A stretch of DNA of 36,131 nucleotides. Origin: Bacteroidales bacterium. Lineage in GTDB: Bacteria; Bacteroidota; Bacteroidia; Bacteroidales; GCA-2748055. Below are positions 12,401 to 19,018 of this stretch, in pieces. Both the position numbers and the translations under genes were made by a program. The notes under the pieces are model-generated. The model saw only the letters and a list, made by a program, of their open reading frames with translations. It ran no database searches and had not been told where the DNA came from. Where the stretch lies: assembly GCA_021738565.1 (NCBI GenBank), contig JAIPBT010000042.1, forward strand, positions 1-36,131, read 5' to 3'. Each line of letters starts with the position of its first letter. Positions within the stretch are counted from its first letter, which is position 1.

Positions 12401-15400
12401 GCTTCCATTGATAACCTCAGTAAAGGGGACAATATTTTAAGGTGGACGATCAAAAATGGCATTTGCCAGTCCATCGACGAAGTGACCATTACCAATAACC
12501 AGCTGGAAGTGGAAGCAGGTGACGACCAGGCAATATGCAGTTCCAGTGCATCCCTCAATGCAGTGCCCCCGGAAACAGGTGTGGGAAGTTGGTCTGTTAT
12601 CAATGGTTCGGGACGTTTTGATAATTTCCATGACCCCAATACCCAGGTATTCTTCCTCTCCAATGAAGAAACCAATGTACTGAAATGGGCCGTTGAAAAT
12701 AATGGTTGTTTCAGTTTCGATACGGTCAGGATCTTCAATAATTCACCAACACAACCAAATGCAGGAGAAGATACGATCGTGGTAGTTGACACCGTTGTGC
12801 TTTATGCCAATACACCAACCATTGGAGTTGGTCACTGGGAAAGGCTCAGCGGTACAGGGACAATTGCCGATCCTTCACTTCCAAATTCCGTGATCACAAA
12901 CCTGGGGATCGGACAGAACACCTTCAGTTGGATCATTGAAACTGATGAATGTGTTTCAGCCGATGAAATAATCGTAGAGTATTATGTTCCCTCGGTTTCT
13001 GAAGCAGGACCGAACCAGACACTCTGTCAGATTTATACAACACTCGATGCAGAACCGCCGCTGTTTGGCTATGGTGAATGGTCGGCCATTGAAGGCAGCC
13101 CGGCCGTATTTGCTGATTACAACGATCCGGAAAGTTATGTCACCAACCTGGCCAGGGATACCAATAAACTTGTCTGGACCGTCTATGAGTACGGAACATC
13201 CAAAGATACAGTGGTGATCATCAACAACCTGCCCTATCCTAATTATGCAGGTCCCGACAGGGAAATATGCGAAAGCAGTATATACCTCTCCGGAAGTCGG
13301 CCCAGAACCGGTGAAAGTGCACGTTGGAGAGCGATCGGAACATCGGCAGCAATTGTTGATGATACACTGTACAACAGCGAAGTGATCGAACTCATATCAG
13401 GGGCCAACACCTTCCGGTACACGGTCACAAAAGGCGCATGCTCGGTCTTTGACGAAGTGGTAATTACCAACAGTACACCGTCAATGGCATATGCGGGCGA
13501 GGATCAGTCCATTTGTACCGACAGCACCATTCTGAATCCAACATTGCCGCAGATCGGTACAGGTGAATGGAGCGGCAGCGCCATATTTGACGGAAACAAC
13601 GTCAGTGGACTTGCATCCGGCGATAATACGCTCAGGTGGACCGTCAGGAATAGTTTCTGCACTGCATACGATGAGGTCGTCATTACAAATAATAAGCCCA
13701 CCCAGGCGCGTGCGGGATCCGATAAGGTGGTTTGTGTTGATTCATTTAAATTTTCTGCCAATACACCGCAGATCGGAACCGGGGAATGGTCGATACTTAG
13801 CAGTCTTGGTTCAATAGATGATAATTCATCACCAAATGCAACGGTCACGGGCCTTGGACTTGAGACAAATTTATTCAGGTGGACCATAACCAACCAGGAA
13901 TGTATTTCAATGGATGAAATAACCATCAGGTTCCTTTATGAAGAAGCCAACGCGGGCGACGACCAGGAACTTTGCGGAGCAAGTACAATTCTGAATGCAG
14001 ATGCTCCATCCATATCAACGGGGAGGTGGTCTGTTGCAGGTGGTTCGGGTGCCGAATTCGATGATCCGGATCGTCCCGACAGCAGGGTGACCTCTCTTAA
14101 TTACGGAGTCAACAGGCTGGTATGGACCGTTGAAAACGAAATATGCAGATCTGATGATGAGGTGATTGTTGTCAATAACCTGCCTCGTGAGCCTTACGCT
14201 GGAGAAGATCAGTCAATCTGCGGTACAGCGGCCAATCTGAATGCTGATGTGCCGGATATAGGCGCCGGCAGGTGGTACCTGCTGGGTGGTGCAGGTAATT
14301 TTGCCGACAGCAGTCTTGCCAGCACGGAAGTAACCGACCTGAACCCGGGCTCCAACACTTTCAGGTGGACCGTTACCAACGGGGATTGCTTCCTTTCAGA
14401 CGAAGTGGTCATATTTAACAACTCAGTCAGTACCAGCGATGCAGGTGATGCCCAGGTGATCTGTTCCGATTCAACAAGGCTGAATGCAAATCAGCCCACC
14501 TACGGAACCGGTGAATGGATCATCATAGAGGGGAACGGCAATTTCACCGACCGGAACAGGTACAACTCAAATGTTAAGGGGCTTTCTCCCGGCAACAATG
14601 TATTCAGGTGGCGCATTACCAACAGCCAGTGTGAGTCATACAGTGATGTAACCATAACCAGCAACATGCCGACCCAGGCGATTGCCGGATCAGACCAGGA
14701 TGTTTGCGGGAATGAAACCACACTGAACGGCAATACACCCACTGTTGGAACAGGTACCTGGGTCAAGGTGGCAGGTGGTGGCGTTATCTCTTCACCCAAC
14801 GATCCCTCTACGGTAGTTGCCGGCCTCAATGCAGGAAACAATATTTTCAGGTGGATCATCGAAAACCAGGGATGTACTACCTCCGATGACGTGATCATCA
14901 ATAATAAAATACCCTATGCGGCCAATGCCGGAGCAGACATGAACATTTGCAGTAATGCAACACGATTGTTCGGAAATGATGCCGGCTCAGGGGTCGGTAC
15001 ATGGACCGTTGTAAGCGGTAATGCAAACTTCTCTGACATACATTCAAACAATCCTGAAATCACCAGTGTAAGCTTCGGAATGAACTCATTTGAATGGAGT
15101 ATTGATTTTGATGGTTGTGTCACTTCGGATATTGTGATCGTAAAAAATAACAAAACTTCAGTAAATGCAGGAGTGGATCAAATCGTAAATACCTCAACCA
15201 CTTCACTTGCAGCCAGCAATCCCAGTTCAGGAACCGGAACCTGGACCATAGTGGCCGGAACCGCTGATTTTGAGAATCCGAACGACCCATTGTCCGACAT
15301 ATATAATATCGGTGAAGGGATCAATACCTTCCGCTGGACCATTGATATAGAAGGTTGCCTGTCTGCAGACAATGTTACAGTCAATTACCAGGCGCCGGCT

Positions 15401-16198
15401 ACGGCAAGCTTTGTTGCTGAAGGCCTCGAAGGCTGTCCGCCGCTAACCATAACCTTCATTAACAATTCACTGAGCGAACTTGCTTTCGAGTGGGACTTCG
15501 GTGATGGAGAAAAATCACAGGACGTTTCGGTTGTGCATACATATACCGACCCGGGAGAGTATGTGGTTAAACTCACTGTTTACGGTGATTATGGAGAAAA
15601 AGTGAGCGCGGATACTACAGTTATCGTATACCAGAAACCCATTGCATCTTTTGTAACAGCAGCCGAAGAGATCTTTATCCCGGAGGATGAAGCAGCATTT
15701 ATTAACCAGACCCAATTCGGTTACACGTACCTGTGGGATTTCGGTGATGAACAAACCTCAACCGATGTTGATCCGTTCCATACCTATACAAAGGAAGGCG
15801 TCTATGATGTAACGCTTTTCGCGTGGTCAGACATGGGATGTACCGATACCCTGTTCGTGGAAGAAGCAATAAAAGTGACGCGTTCCGGACAAATTGAAAT
15901 GCCAAATGCGTTCACTCCATCACTGAACGGATCCAACAGCGGTATTTACAACCCGGATGACATTAGCAACGATGTATTCCATCCATACGGTGAGGGAGTT
16001 GATGAGAACAGCTACTCACTTGAAATATATACCAAATGGGGAACCTTGATATTCAGGAGTACCGATATCAACATAGGGTGGGATGGCTATTACAAAGGCA
16101 AGCTTGTGGAAGAAGGTGCATACGTATGGAAAGTGTCTGGAAAATATAACAATGGTGAACCATTTGAAGAGTTAGGAACTGTTTTGGTATTGCATTAA
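473..16198 (+). CDS. Giant multi-Ig/PKD-repeat surface adhesin with gliding-motility-type T9SS C-terminal domain
   Basis: A protein of about 5241 residues. The ATG at 473 gives a classic signal peptide (MKLTTLAYRSILLFILLVLA...), so I prefer it to the in-frame ATG at 440. Domains in order: about seven Ig-like units with GG-FSG-G and ITYxYTxxNGC motifs (residues 20-580); 35 Ig-like domains of about 88 residues (583-3676) with VCxG, LTYQWxKDG, YxCxV and GxCG motifs; one PKD-like linker domain (3680-3765); 15 repeats of about 80 residues starting AGxDQxxC and ending FRWTVxNxxC (3766-4972); two PKD domains with WDFGDG/WDFGDE and HTYT motifs (4972-5134); and a C-terminal domain starting MPNAFTP and containing YTKWGTLIF and GWDGYYKG. 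That last domain is the gliding-motility-associated (type B) T9SS sorting domain. The protein should therefore be exported through the outer membrane and held at the surface. Its ligand is unknown. The partner gene downstream is of the PorP/SprF family, as in SprB/SprF-type pairs. Confidence 0.93.
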   Translation: MKLTTLAYRSILLFILLVLAFNEHLYAEDIDGLPPDTTYCITSPPDTLTATQPPGWTFTMATPGLVYSANNICVFDPSVAGIGDHTLVWAQGHASKETTIIIHVVTSTTTLSLSVDEACVDAPPLNLSGGSPTGGTYSGTGVVGSPLFNPGSANIGANTITYTTSDGCQATDAFTVHALPNVTLDPFDVVCEGAASFALSGGNPSGGDYYVDGTATGVFDETDSPGSYTIRYEYTDGNGCTNDDSETLTVEALAAVSISSLDAEYCETEGDDPISGSPAGGVFSGNGIVDLGSGNYAFNASDAGVGTHTITYTYTSANGCVNSTTQDVEVGVQLTLGGLSADYCADDAIETAVATPTGGSYNVVSGLTDNGDGSADFDPSVAGAGSYTITYTNNSIVGCPTSISTTVDVHSLPTPSIAGLNNTYCEDAAVDVITGNYAPGGAFSGSGITDNGDGTADFDPTSVAVGGPYSITYSYTDGNGCSAEATGETNINPLPTAIISGDATICNGDATPIQVDLTGTAPYDFRYTNGASNTDVTGHGTDTYTTDVSPASTTTYSMVSVVDDNGCTSNGSGSATITVNPQVAITVQPVSKTVCIGANPSFSVTATGVGLSYQWQKDGANISGATNSTLSLSNVDSDDEAGYTCIVSSTCGGPLTSNAATLTLYDDVSISVHPQDKLLCTGEDLSLSVTASGSNLTYQWKKDNVDIAGENSDTYTKLSVTTADIGNYTCYVGGTCSPTESNSATVEVDAPIVITSQPTNKTACEGGNTGFSVTATGTSLTYQWQKGGVDLSGETSQSLTFNGLTTADAGNYRCVITSPCGETATSNTVTLTVNLTTTIDDHPDDLIVCVNEFAGFEVTASGSNLTYQWRLDGGNVSDGMFISGATTNSITINPAQTSDAGNYTVIVSGSCGILTSDPAELVVDDNIAITVQPSDKTVCLGSNTSLSVTATGSNLSYQWFKNGGAMSGETSSTLSLTSVTESDEASYYCRVSNSCGQQLPSNSADVVVNPLLSITDHPDDAIRCVGDDITLSVTATGTSLGYQWYEGATALTDGGNISGATSASLVISNLLTTDAGTYYCTVSSDCGTANSDPADLVVDSEITITAQPSNKTVCEGDNVNFSVTATGTNLSYQWQKDGTDLSGETNSTFSISGVAAGNLGSYRCVISNSCGNSTNSQAATLALYDETQITGQPVAVTVCENGNASFSVTATGSNLTYQWYVDATALVDGADISGSTSNSLSLANVALADAGNYSCQVTGSCGTESSNPATLVVQENTVITSQPSNKTVCAGANVTFSVTATGSNLTYQWQKDGSNLSGKTNATLQLTGVAQSDQGLYSCVVSGDCGNRTSNGASLTVNSITTITDEPDSDVVCEDDNISISITATGTSLTYQWQKDGSNLADAGDISGSSTNSLTVATAELGDAGVYGCIVTGVCGTDNSNAATIEVLENTEISSHPSNKTACAGDDISFSVAATGSNLTYQWQKDGVNISGETGATLQLNSVSVASSQGLYRCVVTGDCGTVNSNGAMLTVYANTSITSQPSSATICENADINLALSATGKTLTYQWQKDGSDLSDAGNISGSATNSLTLTTAQLADDGVYTCVVSGACGSQNSDPATLTVQENTQITTQPSNKIVCAGSDVTFSVVATGSNLTYQWQKDGANVSGETSATLQLTSAASGNAGTYRCVVTGDCGTVNSNGASLTVNANTAITVQPSSSTICEDDGYTFSLTATGTNLSYQWQKDGTDLSDAGNFSGTTSNSLTVTSADLVDEGVYICVVTGTCGNQSSTAASLEVLENTRIVTNPANKTVCAGANVSYTVVATGSNLTYQWKKDGNNINGATTSTLQLLSVQPQNQGLYSCEITGDCGTLNSNGASLTVRTNTDVTLQPVSDTVCENDQVTFSVNASGHSLSYQWRFNGTDLSDNGTIAGSSTYSMIIDPAATSNSGLYECYVTGSCGNELSTAATLLVNENLEIASGTPTNKTLCPGDNAVFNVTATGSELTYQWQKDGIDISGANGRSLILTNITDANEAEYQCVISSACGSDVSQVATLEVYDAVNITDQPEALTVCEGQSAGFTVIATGTGLTYEWRYNTVPMSNSTKIFGTDENTLEIIPTSVSDAGTYTCRITGTCGIQNSDPVNLIVNDTIIITADPVDITVCEGNNAIFSVEAEGTNLTYQWQKNEVDIPGANSAEFIINNAVESNEGTYRCVINSDCNTINSDGGVLTVSQGATITQEPAESSFICEDNNLNLAVTATGTGLTYQWRKGGTDVPNGGNISGATTSNLVIIGVDATNDGVYSCEVTSACGSKLSDLADVTIMPRTNIIQHPVDYTIVTGSDASFSVNAEGYNISYQWQRNGTNLTNNDSVSGVFSNQVRLFSVSEEDEGTFRVIVYGECDTVTSNPADLIVNPTSEFVSQPEGDTLCERETASFSVNTNKINPTYQWKFNGVDLTDNDTINGSNTANLTIDPVATYHAGAYTCVVSDINGSESSAPAILVVYEGVTYTTQPAGKELCEGVNTSFNVAATGTGLTYQWKRNNVALTNSGNVSGATSNKLIITGVLETNEGTYQCDILGACGGTAPSSSATLIVNQNTVITTQPTGNTLCEGENHTFSVVTEGTDVTYTWKRGSTTITNGGNVSGATTNDLELSGITLANAGSYYVVADGTCGTENSDVASLVVKEATAITVEPDDLDACQGDNVSFTISAEGDNITYQWRKDGVNLSDGGDVSGATTNRLEIQNVISVNGGNYSCRVFGTCDTVNSAPATLTVFDDPVINTQPVGDTICEGTQATFSVQVAGTGYTYQWRKDGVALSNISGKISGADGANLTISNVTTTDGGNYSCLVSGTCKSVNSDAVLLLVKSNAVITNDPTNYTGCEGESFSLVVAATGSDLDYQWTKDGSIISDGGNISGTNTNNLTVSNALKSNSGSYECLVTAGICNSDNSLPATVTVNRNTSITIQPVGDTICNGNNTSLSITATGDNLTRQWYKDGLALQDTSGYAGINQNTLSITQAGEDYEGLYSVEVTGACGSETSNSAPVVVQTQTQIITHPVAKSKCAGESVIFNVVADGEDLTYQWQQNTLNLSDGGNITGVNTNSLTINNLGFANSGSYQCVVSGYCGDETSSNADLTINSSTAITQQPVGDTLCEGEEKILSVTASGSFINYQWYKDGSVLQDTGYYSGTITKDLNISQVEETYEGDYSVEVTGICGDETSVAVPIVVNPNTQILSSPGNKSVCEEGSVILNVSAEGFGLTYQWQKNLSDLSNGGDISGANSSSLVVNNLELADAGQYRAVVSGFCGTKNSTAAEVTVLRNTSIAQQPVSDTVCEGELASLGITANGQGTLTYLWYKDNLPLQDTGEYVGATSATLNISQAEETYQGMYEVEITGACGTETSVSVPVIVNAETLITTQPQDNTSCEGSSIILSVTASGENLSYQWQKDNTNLSDGGNIGGATAKNLIINNASLSDEGTYKSIVTGDCGPLNSRDVTVLVNRNTVITQQPVADTVCEGADVTLSVSATGEALTYQWYLDGLAIQDTGRYTGAEDATLTISQVTNAYEGTYTCRVAGACGSEITSNTSVVVYKQTFLTSEPPSTSLCAGEFAVFRVTATGENLTYQWRKNGTDLSDGGNIFGATTNSLTVNNATTADNGNYTCVVTGECGPRTSNDAQLIVSDFPDDAGTISGMTSVCQGDSGILYSIPLIANADYYDWNVPGGVTITSGDSTQSILVEFELYQNGGNITVRGMSACGAGGVSAPLTVVASQIPEANAGSDQYVCADTTTLNATDPVIGNGKWTVQIGQPQFDDSTSHQTFVSNLRRGENRLVWTVTESGCSDSDIISIYNNAVDASVGADQTICSDSITLTGNQIIEGATGTWIPVSGNCNFSNASSPTSQAYNFDLGISELMWQISKGSCSDSAILTVDNQSPTRSDAGINQVLCTDSTMLGGNEPLIGTGQWSIIKGSATFENNDRTIYNASIDNLSKGDNILRWTIKNGICQSIDEVTITNNQLEVEAGDDQAICSSSASLNAVPPETGVGSWSVINGSGRFDNFHDPNTQVFFLSNEETNVLKWAVENNGCFSFDTVRIFNNSPTQPNAGEDTIVVVDTVVLYANTPTIGVGHWERLSGTGTIADPSLPNSVITNLGIGQNTFSWIIETDECVSADEIIVEYYVPSVSEAGPNQTLCQIYTTLDAEPPLFGYGEWSAIEGSPAVFADYNDPESYVTNLARDTNKLVWTVYEYGTSKDTVVIINNLPYPNYAGPDREICESSIYLSGSRPRTGESARWRAIGTSAAIVDDTLYNSEVIELISGANTFRYTVTKGACSVFDEVVITNSTPSMAYAGEDQSICTDSTILNPTLPQIGTGEWSGSAIFDGNNVSGLASGDNTLRWTVRNSFCTAYDEVVITNNKPTQARAGSDKVVCVDSFKFSANTPQIGTGEWSILSSLGSIDDNSSPNATVTGLGLETNLFRWTITNQECISMDEITIRFLYEEANAGDDQELCGASTILNADAPSISTGRWSVAGGSGAEFDDPDRPDSRVTSLNYGVNRLVWTVENEICRSDDEVIVVNNLPREPYAGEDQSICGTAANLNADVPDIGAGRWYLLGGAGNFADSSLASTEVTDLNPGSNTFRWTVTNGDCFLSDEVVIFNNSVSTSDAGDAQVICSDSTRLNANQPTYGTGEWIIIEGNGNFTDRNRYNSNVKGLSPGNNVFRWRITNSQCESYSDVTITSNMPTQAIAGSDQDVCGNETTLNGNTPTVGTGTWVKVAGGGVISSPNDPSTVVAGLNAGNNIFRWIIENQGCTTSDDVIINNKIPYAANAGADMNICSNATRLFGNDAGSGVGTWTVVSGNANFSDIHSNNPEITSVSFGMNSFEWSIDFDGCVTSDIVIVKNNKTSVNAGVDQIVNTSTTSLAASNPSSGTGTWTIVAGTADFENPNDPLSDIYNIGEGINTFRWTIDIEGCLSADNVTVNYQAPATASFVAEGLEGCPPLTITFINNSLSELAFEWDFGDGEKSQDVSVVHTYTDPGEYVVKLTVYGDYGEKVSADTTVIVYQKPIASFVTAAEEIFIPEDEAAFINQTQFGYTYLWDFGDEQTSTDVDPFHTYTKEGVYDVTLFAWSDMGCTDTLFVEEAIKVTRSGQIEMPNAFTPSLNGSNSGIYNPDDISNDVFHPYGEGVDENSYSLEIYTKWGTLIFRSTDINIGWDGYYKGKLVEEGAYVWKVSGKYNNGEPFEELGTVLVLH
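2217..11501 (+). repeat. 35 tandem Ig-like domains within the giant adhesin
   Basis: I counted the conserved tryptophan motif (YQW and variants such as YEW, YTW, YLW and RQW) and found 35 domains of about 88 residues. Most carry three cysteines: VCxG near the start, YxC in the F strand and GxCG after it. Exceptions are visible: domain 21 (from about 7440) lacks the first Cys (TIVTG), domain 22 (from about 7711) lacks the GxCG Cys, and domains such as 4, 24 and 28 lack the YxC Cys. This suggests that the disulfide pattern varies between domains. Confidence 0.85.
11770..15390 (+). repeat. 15 tandem 'AGxDQxxC' repeats within the giant adhesin
   Basis: Fifteen units of about 80 residues. Each begins AG-[S/A/E/D]-[D/N]-Q-x-[I/V/L]-C, then LNAxxPxxGTGxW, an F-D segment, GxNxFRWTVxNxxC and xDEVVIxNN. 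Unit 5 (from about 12760) and unit 15 (from about 15160) lack the first cysteine. Such repeats are common in large Bacteroidota cell-surface proteins, where they probably act as rigid stalk segments. Confidence 0.75.
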
Positions 16199-16268
16199 TA
16201 GAGAAATTACAGGTAATAGCTATATTTATTGAATATTTTATGCTGCTTGGGCATGGAAACTAATAAAA

Positions 16269-17246
16269 ATGATAAGGAGATTTCAATATATAATATTCTT
16301 TATTCTTATAGTAAATAAGGGATTTGCGCAAGATCCGCATTTTTCACAATTCTTTTCCTCACCCCTGTACCTGAGTCCGTCACTGTCAGGAGCCACCGAG
16401 GGCACGCGTTTTATTTTAAACTACAGGAATCAATGGCCATCCATTCCCGATTCATATTCAAATTATGCCTTTTCAGTGGACAGGTACTTCAAGAATTACA
16501 AATCAGGGGTTGGATTTCTTGTTATGCGTGATGAGGAAGGCGGAGTTTACGGTACCAACATGGCAGCGCTCTCCTATGCCTATCATGTGCGATTGAACAG
16601 GGACTGGAGCCTTAATCCCGGTCTGAATATGTCCTATAAGAACAATTTTCTCGACTGGAATGATTTGAATTTCGGGGATATGATCACCAGGGGAACCAAT
16701 ACTTCACTCGAACAAATACAGGATCCGAACAGGAATTTTTTGGATTTTAACTTTTCCACGATCGCATTTTCGGAGTATTTGTATGTTGGATTAACCGTAT
16801 CGCACCTGCTGAACTTTAATAAAAAAATTTCTCTTACACCGGGCTACCCGCCAACGAAATTAGCTGTATTTGGCGGACTTCAGATACAACCCGACAGGAG
16901 AAGGGTGGTCCGTTCTGATAAATCCTACACGGTGGCCTTTATTTACAAATACCAGGATTTTTACCACCAGTTGGACCTGGGAGCTTATTATGAGCGGGAC
17001 TTCTTCCGGATCGGACTCTTTGTCAGGGGCTCCAATAACTACATCAGTTTGGTGGGAATCGATGGTGCAATATTGCTTGCAGGATTCACGTATGAGAATT
17101 TTAAATTCAACCTGAGTTATGATATTGCCACTTCCCGGCTGATGACACGCACCGGGGGAGCAATCGAAATATCTATGCTCTATACCATTCCTTCAAAGGA
17201 ACGTTCATACCAGAGAAGAAAAATGATCCCCTGCCCTGAATTCTGA
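16269..17246 (+). CDS. PorP/SprF-family T9SS-associated outer-membrane protein
   Basis: A 325-residue protein. A signal peptide is clear (MIRRFQYIIFFILIVNKGFAQ), followed by the family hallmark DPHFSQFFSSPLYLSPSLSGA and then LNYRNQWPSIP. The rest alternates aromatic and polar residues as in an outer-membrane beta-barrel (for example MAALSYAYHVRLNRDWSLNPG and LDLGAYYERDFFRIGLFVRG). PorP/SprF proteins are needed for secretion or surface attachment of partner adhesins carrying the gliding-type (type B) C-terminal domain. The adhesin 70 bases upstream has exactly that domain, so this is very probably its dedicated partner, and the two genes are likely co-transcribed. The length is normal for the family. 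Assignment to the family is firm; the partnership is inferred from gene order. Confidence 0.92.
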   Translation: MIRRFQYIIFFILIVNKGFAQDPHFSQFFSSPLYLSPSLSGATEGTRFILNYRNQWPSIPDSYSNYAFSVDRYFKNYKSGVGFLVMRDEEGGVYGTNMAALSYAYHVRLNRDWSLNPGLNMSYKNNFLDWNDLNFGDMITRGTNTSLEQIQDPNRNFLDFNFSTIAFSEYLYVGLTVSHLLNFNKKISLTPGYPPTKLAVFGGLQIQPDRRRVVRSDKSYTVAFIYKYQDFYHQLDLGAYYERDFFRIGLFVRGSNNYISLVGIDGAILLAGFTYENFKFNLSYDIATSRLMTRTGGAIEISMLYTIPSKERSYQRRKMIPCPEF

Positions 17247-17284
17247 TCCCAATAGGAAAGAAATACAAGGTTTGTTTTTGATTT

Positions 17285-19018
17285 ATGACCATTCCTGCTG
17301 CAACTCCCGGACCAAAATGGATAAAAGCCGCTGCCGTTGGCAGCATCTGGGCCGCTATAGAGATCATTGCAGGAAGTTTCCTGCATAACCTGCACATTCC
17401 CTTCTCAGGATCTATGCTTGCAATGGCTGCTGTTTACCTGCTGGTTGCTTTTTCCATGCATTACAAAGAACCCGGGATCATCATCAGGGCCGGATTGATA
17501 GCTGCCCTTATGAAATCCATATCACCGAGTGCCATCATCCTTGGACCGATGGTGGGGATCATGATGGAAGCGCTAATCCTTGAAGTTATCCTGCTGGCAA
17601 TCGGAAGAAATCTGACCGGATTTGTCATTGGCGGCATGCTTGCAGTTACATGGGCTCTTGTGCAGAAAGTGCTGAATCTTTTGATCCTTTACGGTTTCGA
17701 CCTGGTAAGAATAGCAGGGGGGTTTTACCAGTTCCTTGTCAAAATTACCGGCCTGGACCAAATCTCCCCCATCCATCTGATAATGATCGTTGTATTCATA
17801 TACGCGTTTCTCGGTGCAACTGCCGCGATCGCCGGATATGTTTCCTTCCGAAAGGGAGTTTCAAAAGGTAGCGGCATGATCAGGTCCGGAGAATTGAACA
17901 GAAATGCAGGCCCCTTCGATAACAATAATGAAAAGCAAAAATATGCATCTCTCAATATATTCCTGATCATAGCCTTCCTTGCACTGACATTGTTCTTTCT
18001 TAATTCAAAAAGAATTATTCCCGCACTGCTGACAGGTACCGCAATTATCACATTCTCACTTATTAGATACAACCGGTCCATGAGGTACCTGAAAAAACCC
18101 GGGTTGTGGGTTCAGCTTGCCCTGATCACCTTCCTGGCAGCCATGATCTGGGAATGGATCAATACCGGTAAATTATTTTCCGCTGAAGGATTGTTCGTGG
18201 GGCTTGAAATCAATTTCAGGGCACTGGTGATCATTTTCAGTTTTTCCTCTGTAAGCGTTGAACTGAGAAACCCCGTGGTTAAAAACCTGCTTTACAGGAA
18301 CGGACTGTCAAACCTCTACAAATCGATCAGTATGGCTTTTGCAACATTGCCATCAATCATCAACAGGATTCCCTCAAGAGGTAATATTTTCAAATACAGG
18401 AGGAATATCCTTGGAAATTTACTCCACCTTGCATCTGAATTGGAAAATATGATGCAAGTTGAATTGATCCCTCATAAGAACATATTTATCATCACGGGCA
18501 AAGTCCAGGAAGGAAAAACTTCGTACCTGGAAAAACTTGTGAAAAAATTTAAACCCAGAAACATCAAAACCGGGGGATTCATCGCCCGCGGAACTTTCAA
18601 AGAAGGCAGGCGGACCGGTTTTATCCTGCATGATCTTTCCGGAGAAACATCCATACCAATCGCTTCGAAAAAAAAGCAACCCGGCTGGATCAAATTCAGG
18701 AGCTTCTATTTTAACCCCGATTCTTTTAAAGCAGGAGAAAAGTTCATCAAAAATGCAATTCAAACCAACAAAGAGTTGTTCGTAATTGATGAAGTGGGCC
18801 CCATAGAAATGGAAGGTAAAGGCTGGTTAAAAGTTATACGCTTACTGGAAAAAACCCATGCCACGATCCAGATTTGGACGGTAAGGGAAAGCTATTTGAA
18901 AGAGGTCATGGACCGGTGGCAGATCCCCGAAGAGAATGTCTGCAACATAAGCCATTGTAATGGTGATGATTTCTTCAAGAGGATTACATTTGCACTGGAT
19001 CACAGGCATGACACATAA
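17285..19018 (+). CDS. Membrane protein (ECF-transporter-like) fused to a THEP1-like nucleoside-triphosphatase
   Basis: A 577-residue protein with an unusual layout. Residues 12-190 hold several hydrophobic helices, including a short LHIPFSG segment that recalls the S components of energy-coupling (ECF) transporters. Residues 222-365 hold another helical block with a short amphipathic tail, which recalls the EcfT/CbiQ transmembrane subunit. Residues 397-577 form a P-loop domain of the THEP1/NTPase_1 (DUF265) family: Walker A GKVQEGKTS (405-413), the FIARG segment typical of the family, and Walker B LFVIDEVGPIE (498-508). It is not a classic ABC ATPase, since I see no LSGGQ motif. The gene overlaps mobA by 11 bases, which suggests translational coupling and a role in molybdenum cofactor supply, possibly like MobB or in uptake. 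The NTPase assignment is firm; the ECF resemblance is by eye and uncertain. Confidence 0.7.
   Translation: MTIPAATPGPKWIKAAAVGSIWAAIEIIAGSFLHNLHIPFSGSMLAMAAVYLLVAFSMHYKEPGIIIRAGLIAALMKSISPSAIILGPMVGIMMEALILEVILLAIGRNLTGFVIGGMLAVTWALVQKVLNLLILYGFDLVRIAGGFYQFLVKITGLDQISPIHLIMIVVFIYAFLGATAAIAGYVSFRKGVSKGSGMIRSGELNRNAGPFDNNNEKQKYASLNIFLIIAFLALTLFFLNSKRIIPALLTGTAIITFSLIRYNRSMRYLKKPGLWVQLALITFLAAMIWEWINTGKLFSAEGLFVGLEINFRALVIIFSFSSVSVELRNPVVKNLLYRNGLSNLYKSISMAFATLPSIINRIPSRGNIFKYRRNILGNLLHLASELENMMQVELIPHKNIFIITGKVQEGKTSYLEKLVKKFKPRNIKTGGFIARGTFKEGRRTGFILHDLSGETSIPIASKKKQPGWIKFRSFYFNPDSFKAGEKFIKNAIQTNKELFVIDEVGPIEMEGKGWLKVIRLLEKTHATIQIWTVRESYLKEVMDRWQIPEENVCNISHCNGDDFFKRITFALDHRHDT

Noticed and set aside
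12340-12792. 150-codon reverse frame inside the adhesin repeats
   Set aside because: Similar reverse frames recur across the repeat region because the DNA repeats; this one mirrors the AGxDQ units and is not an independent gene.
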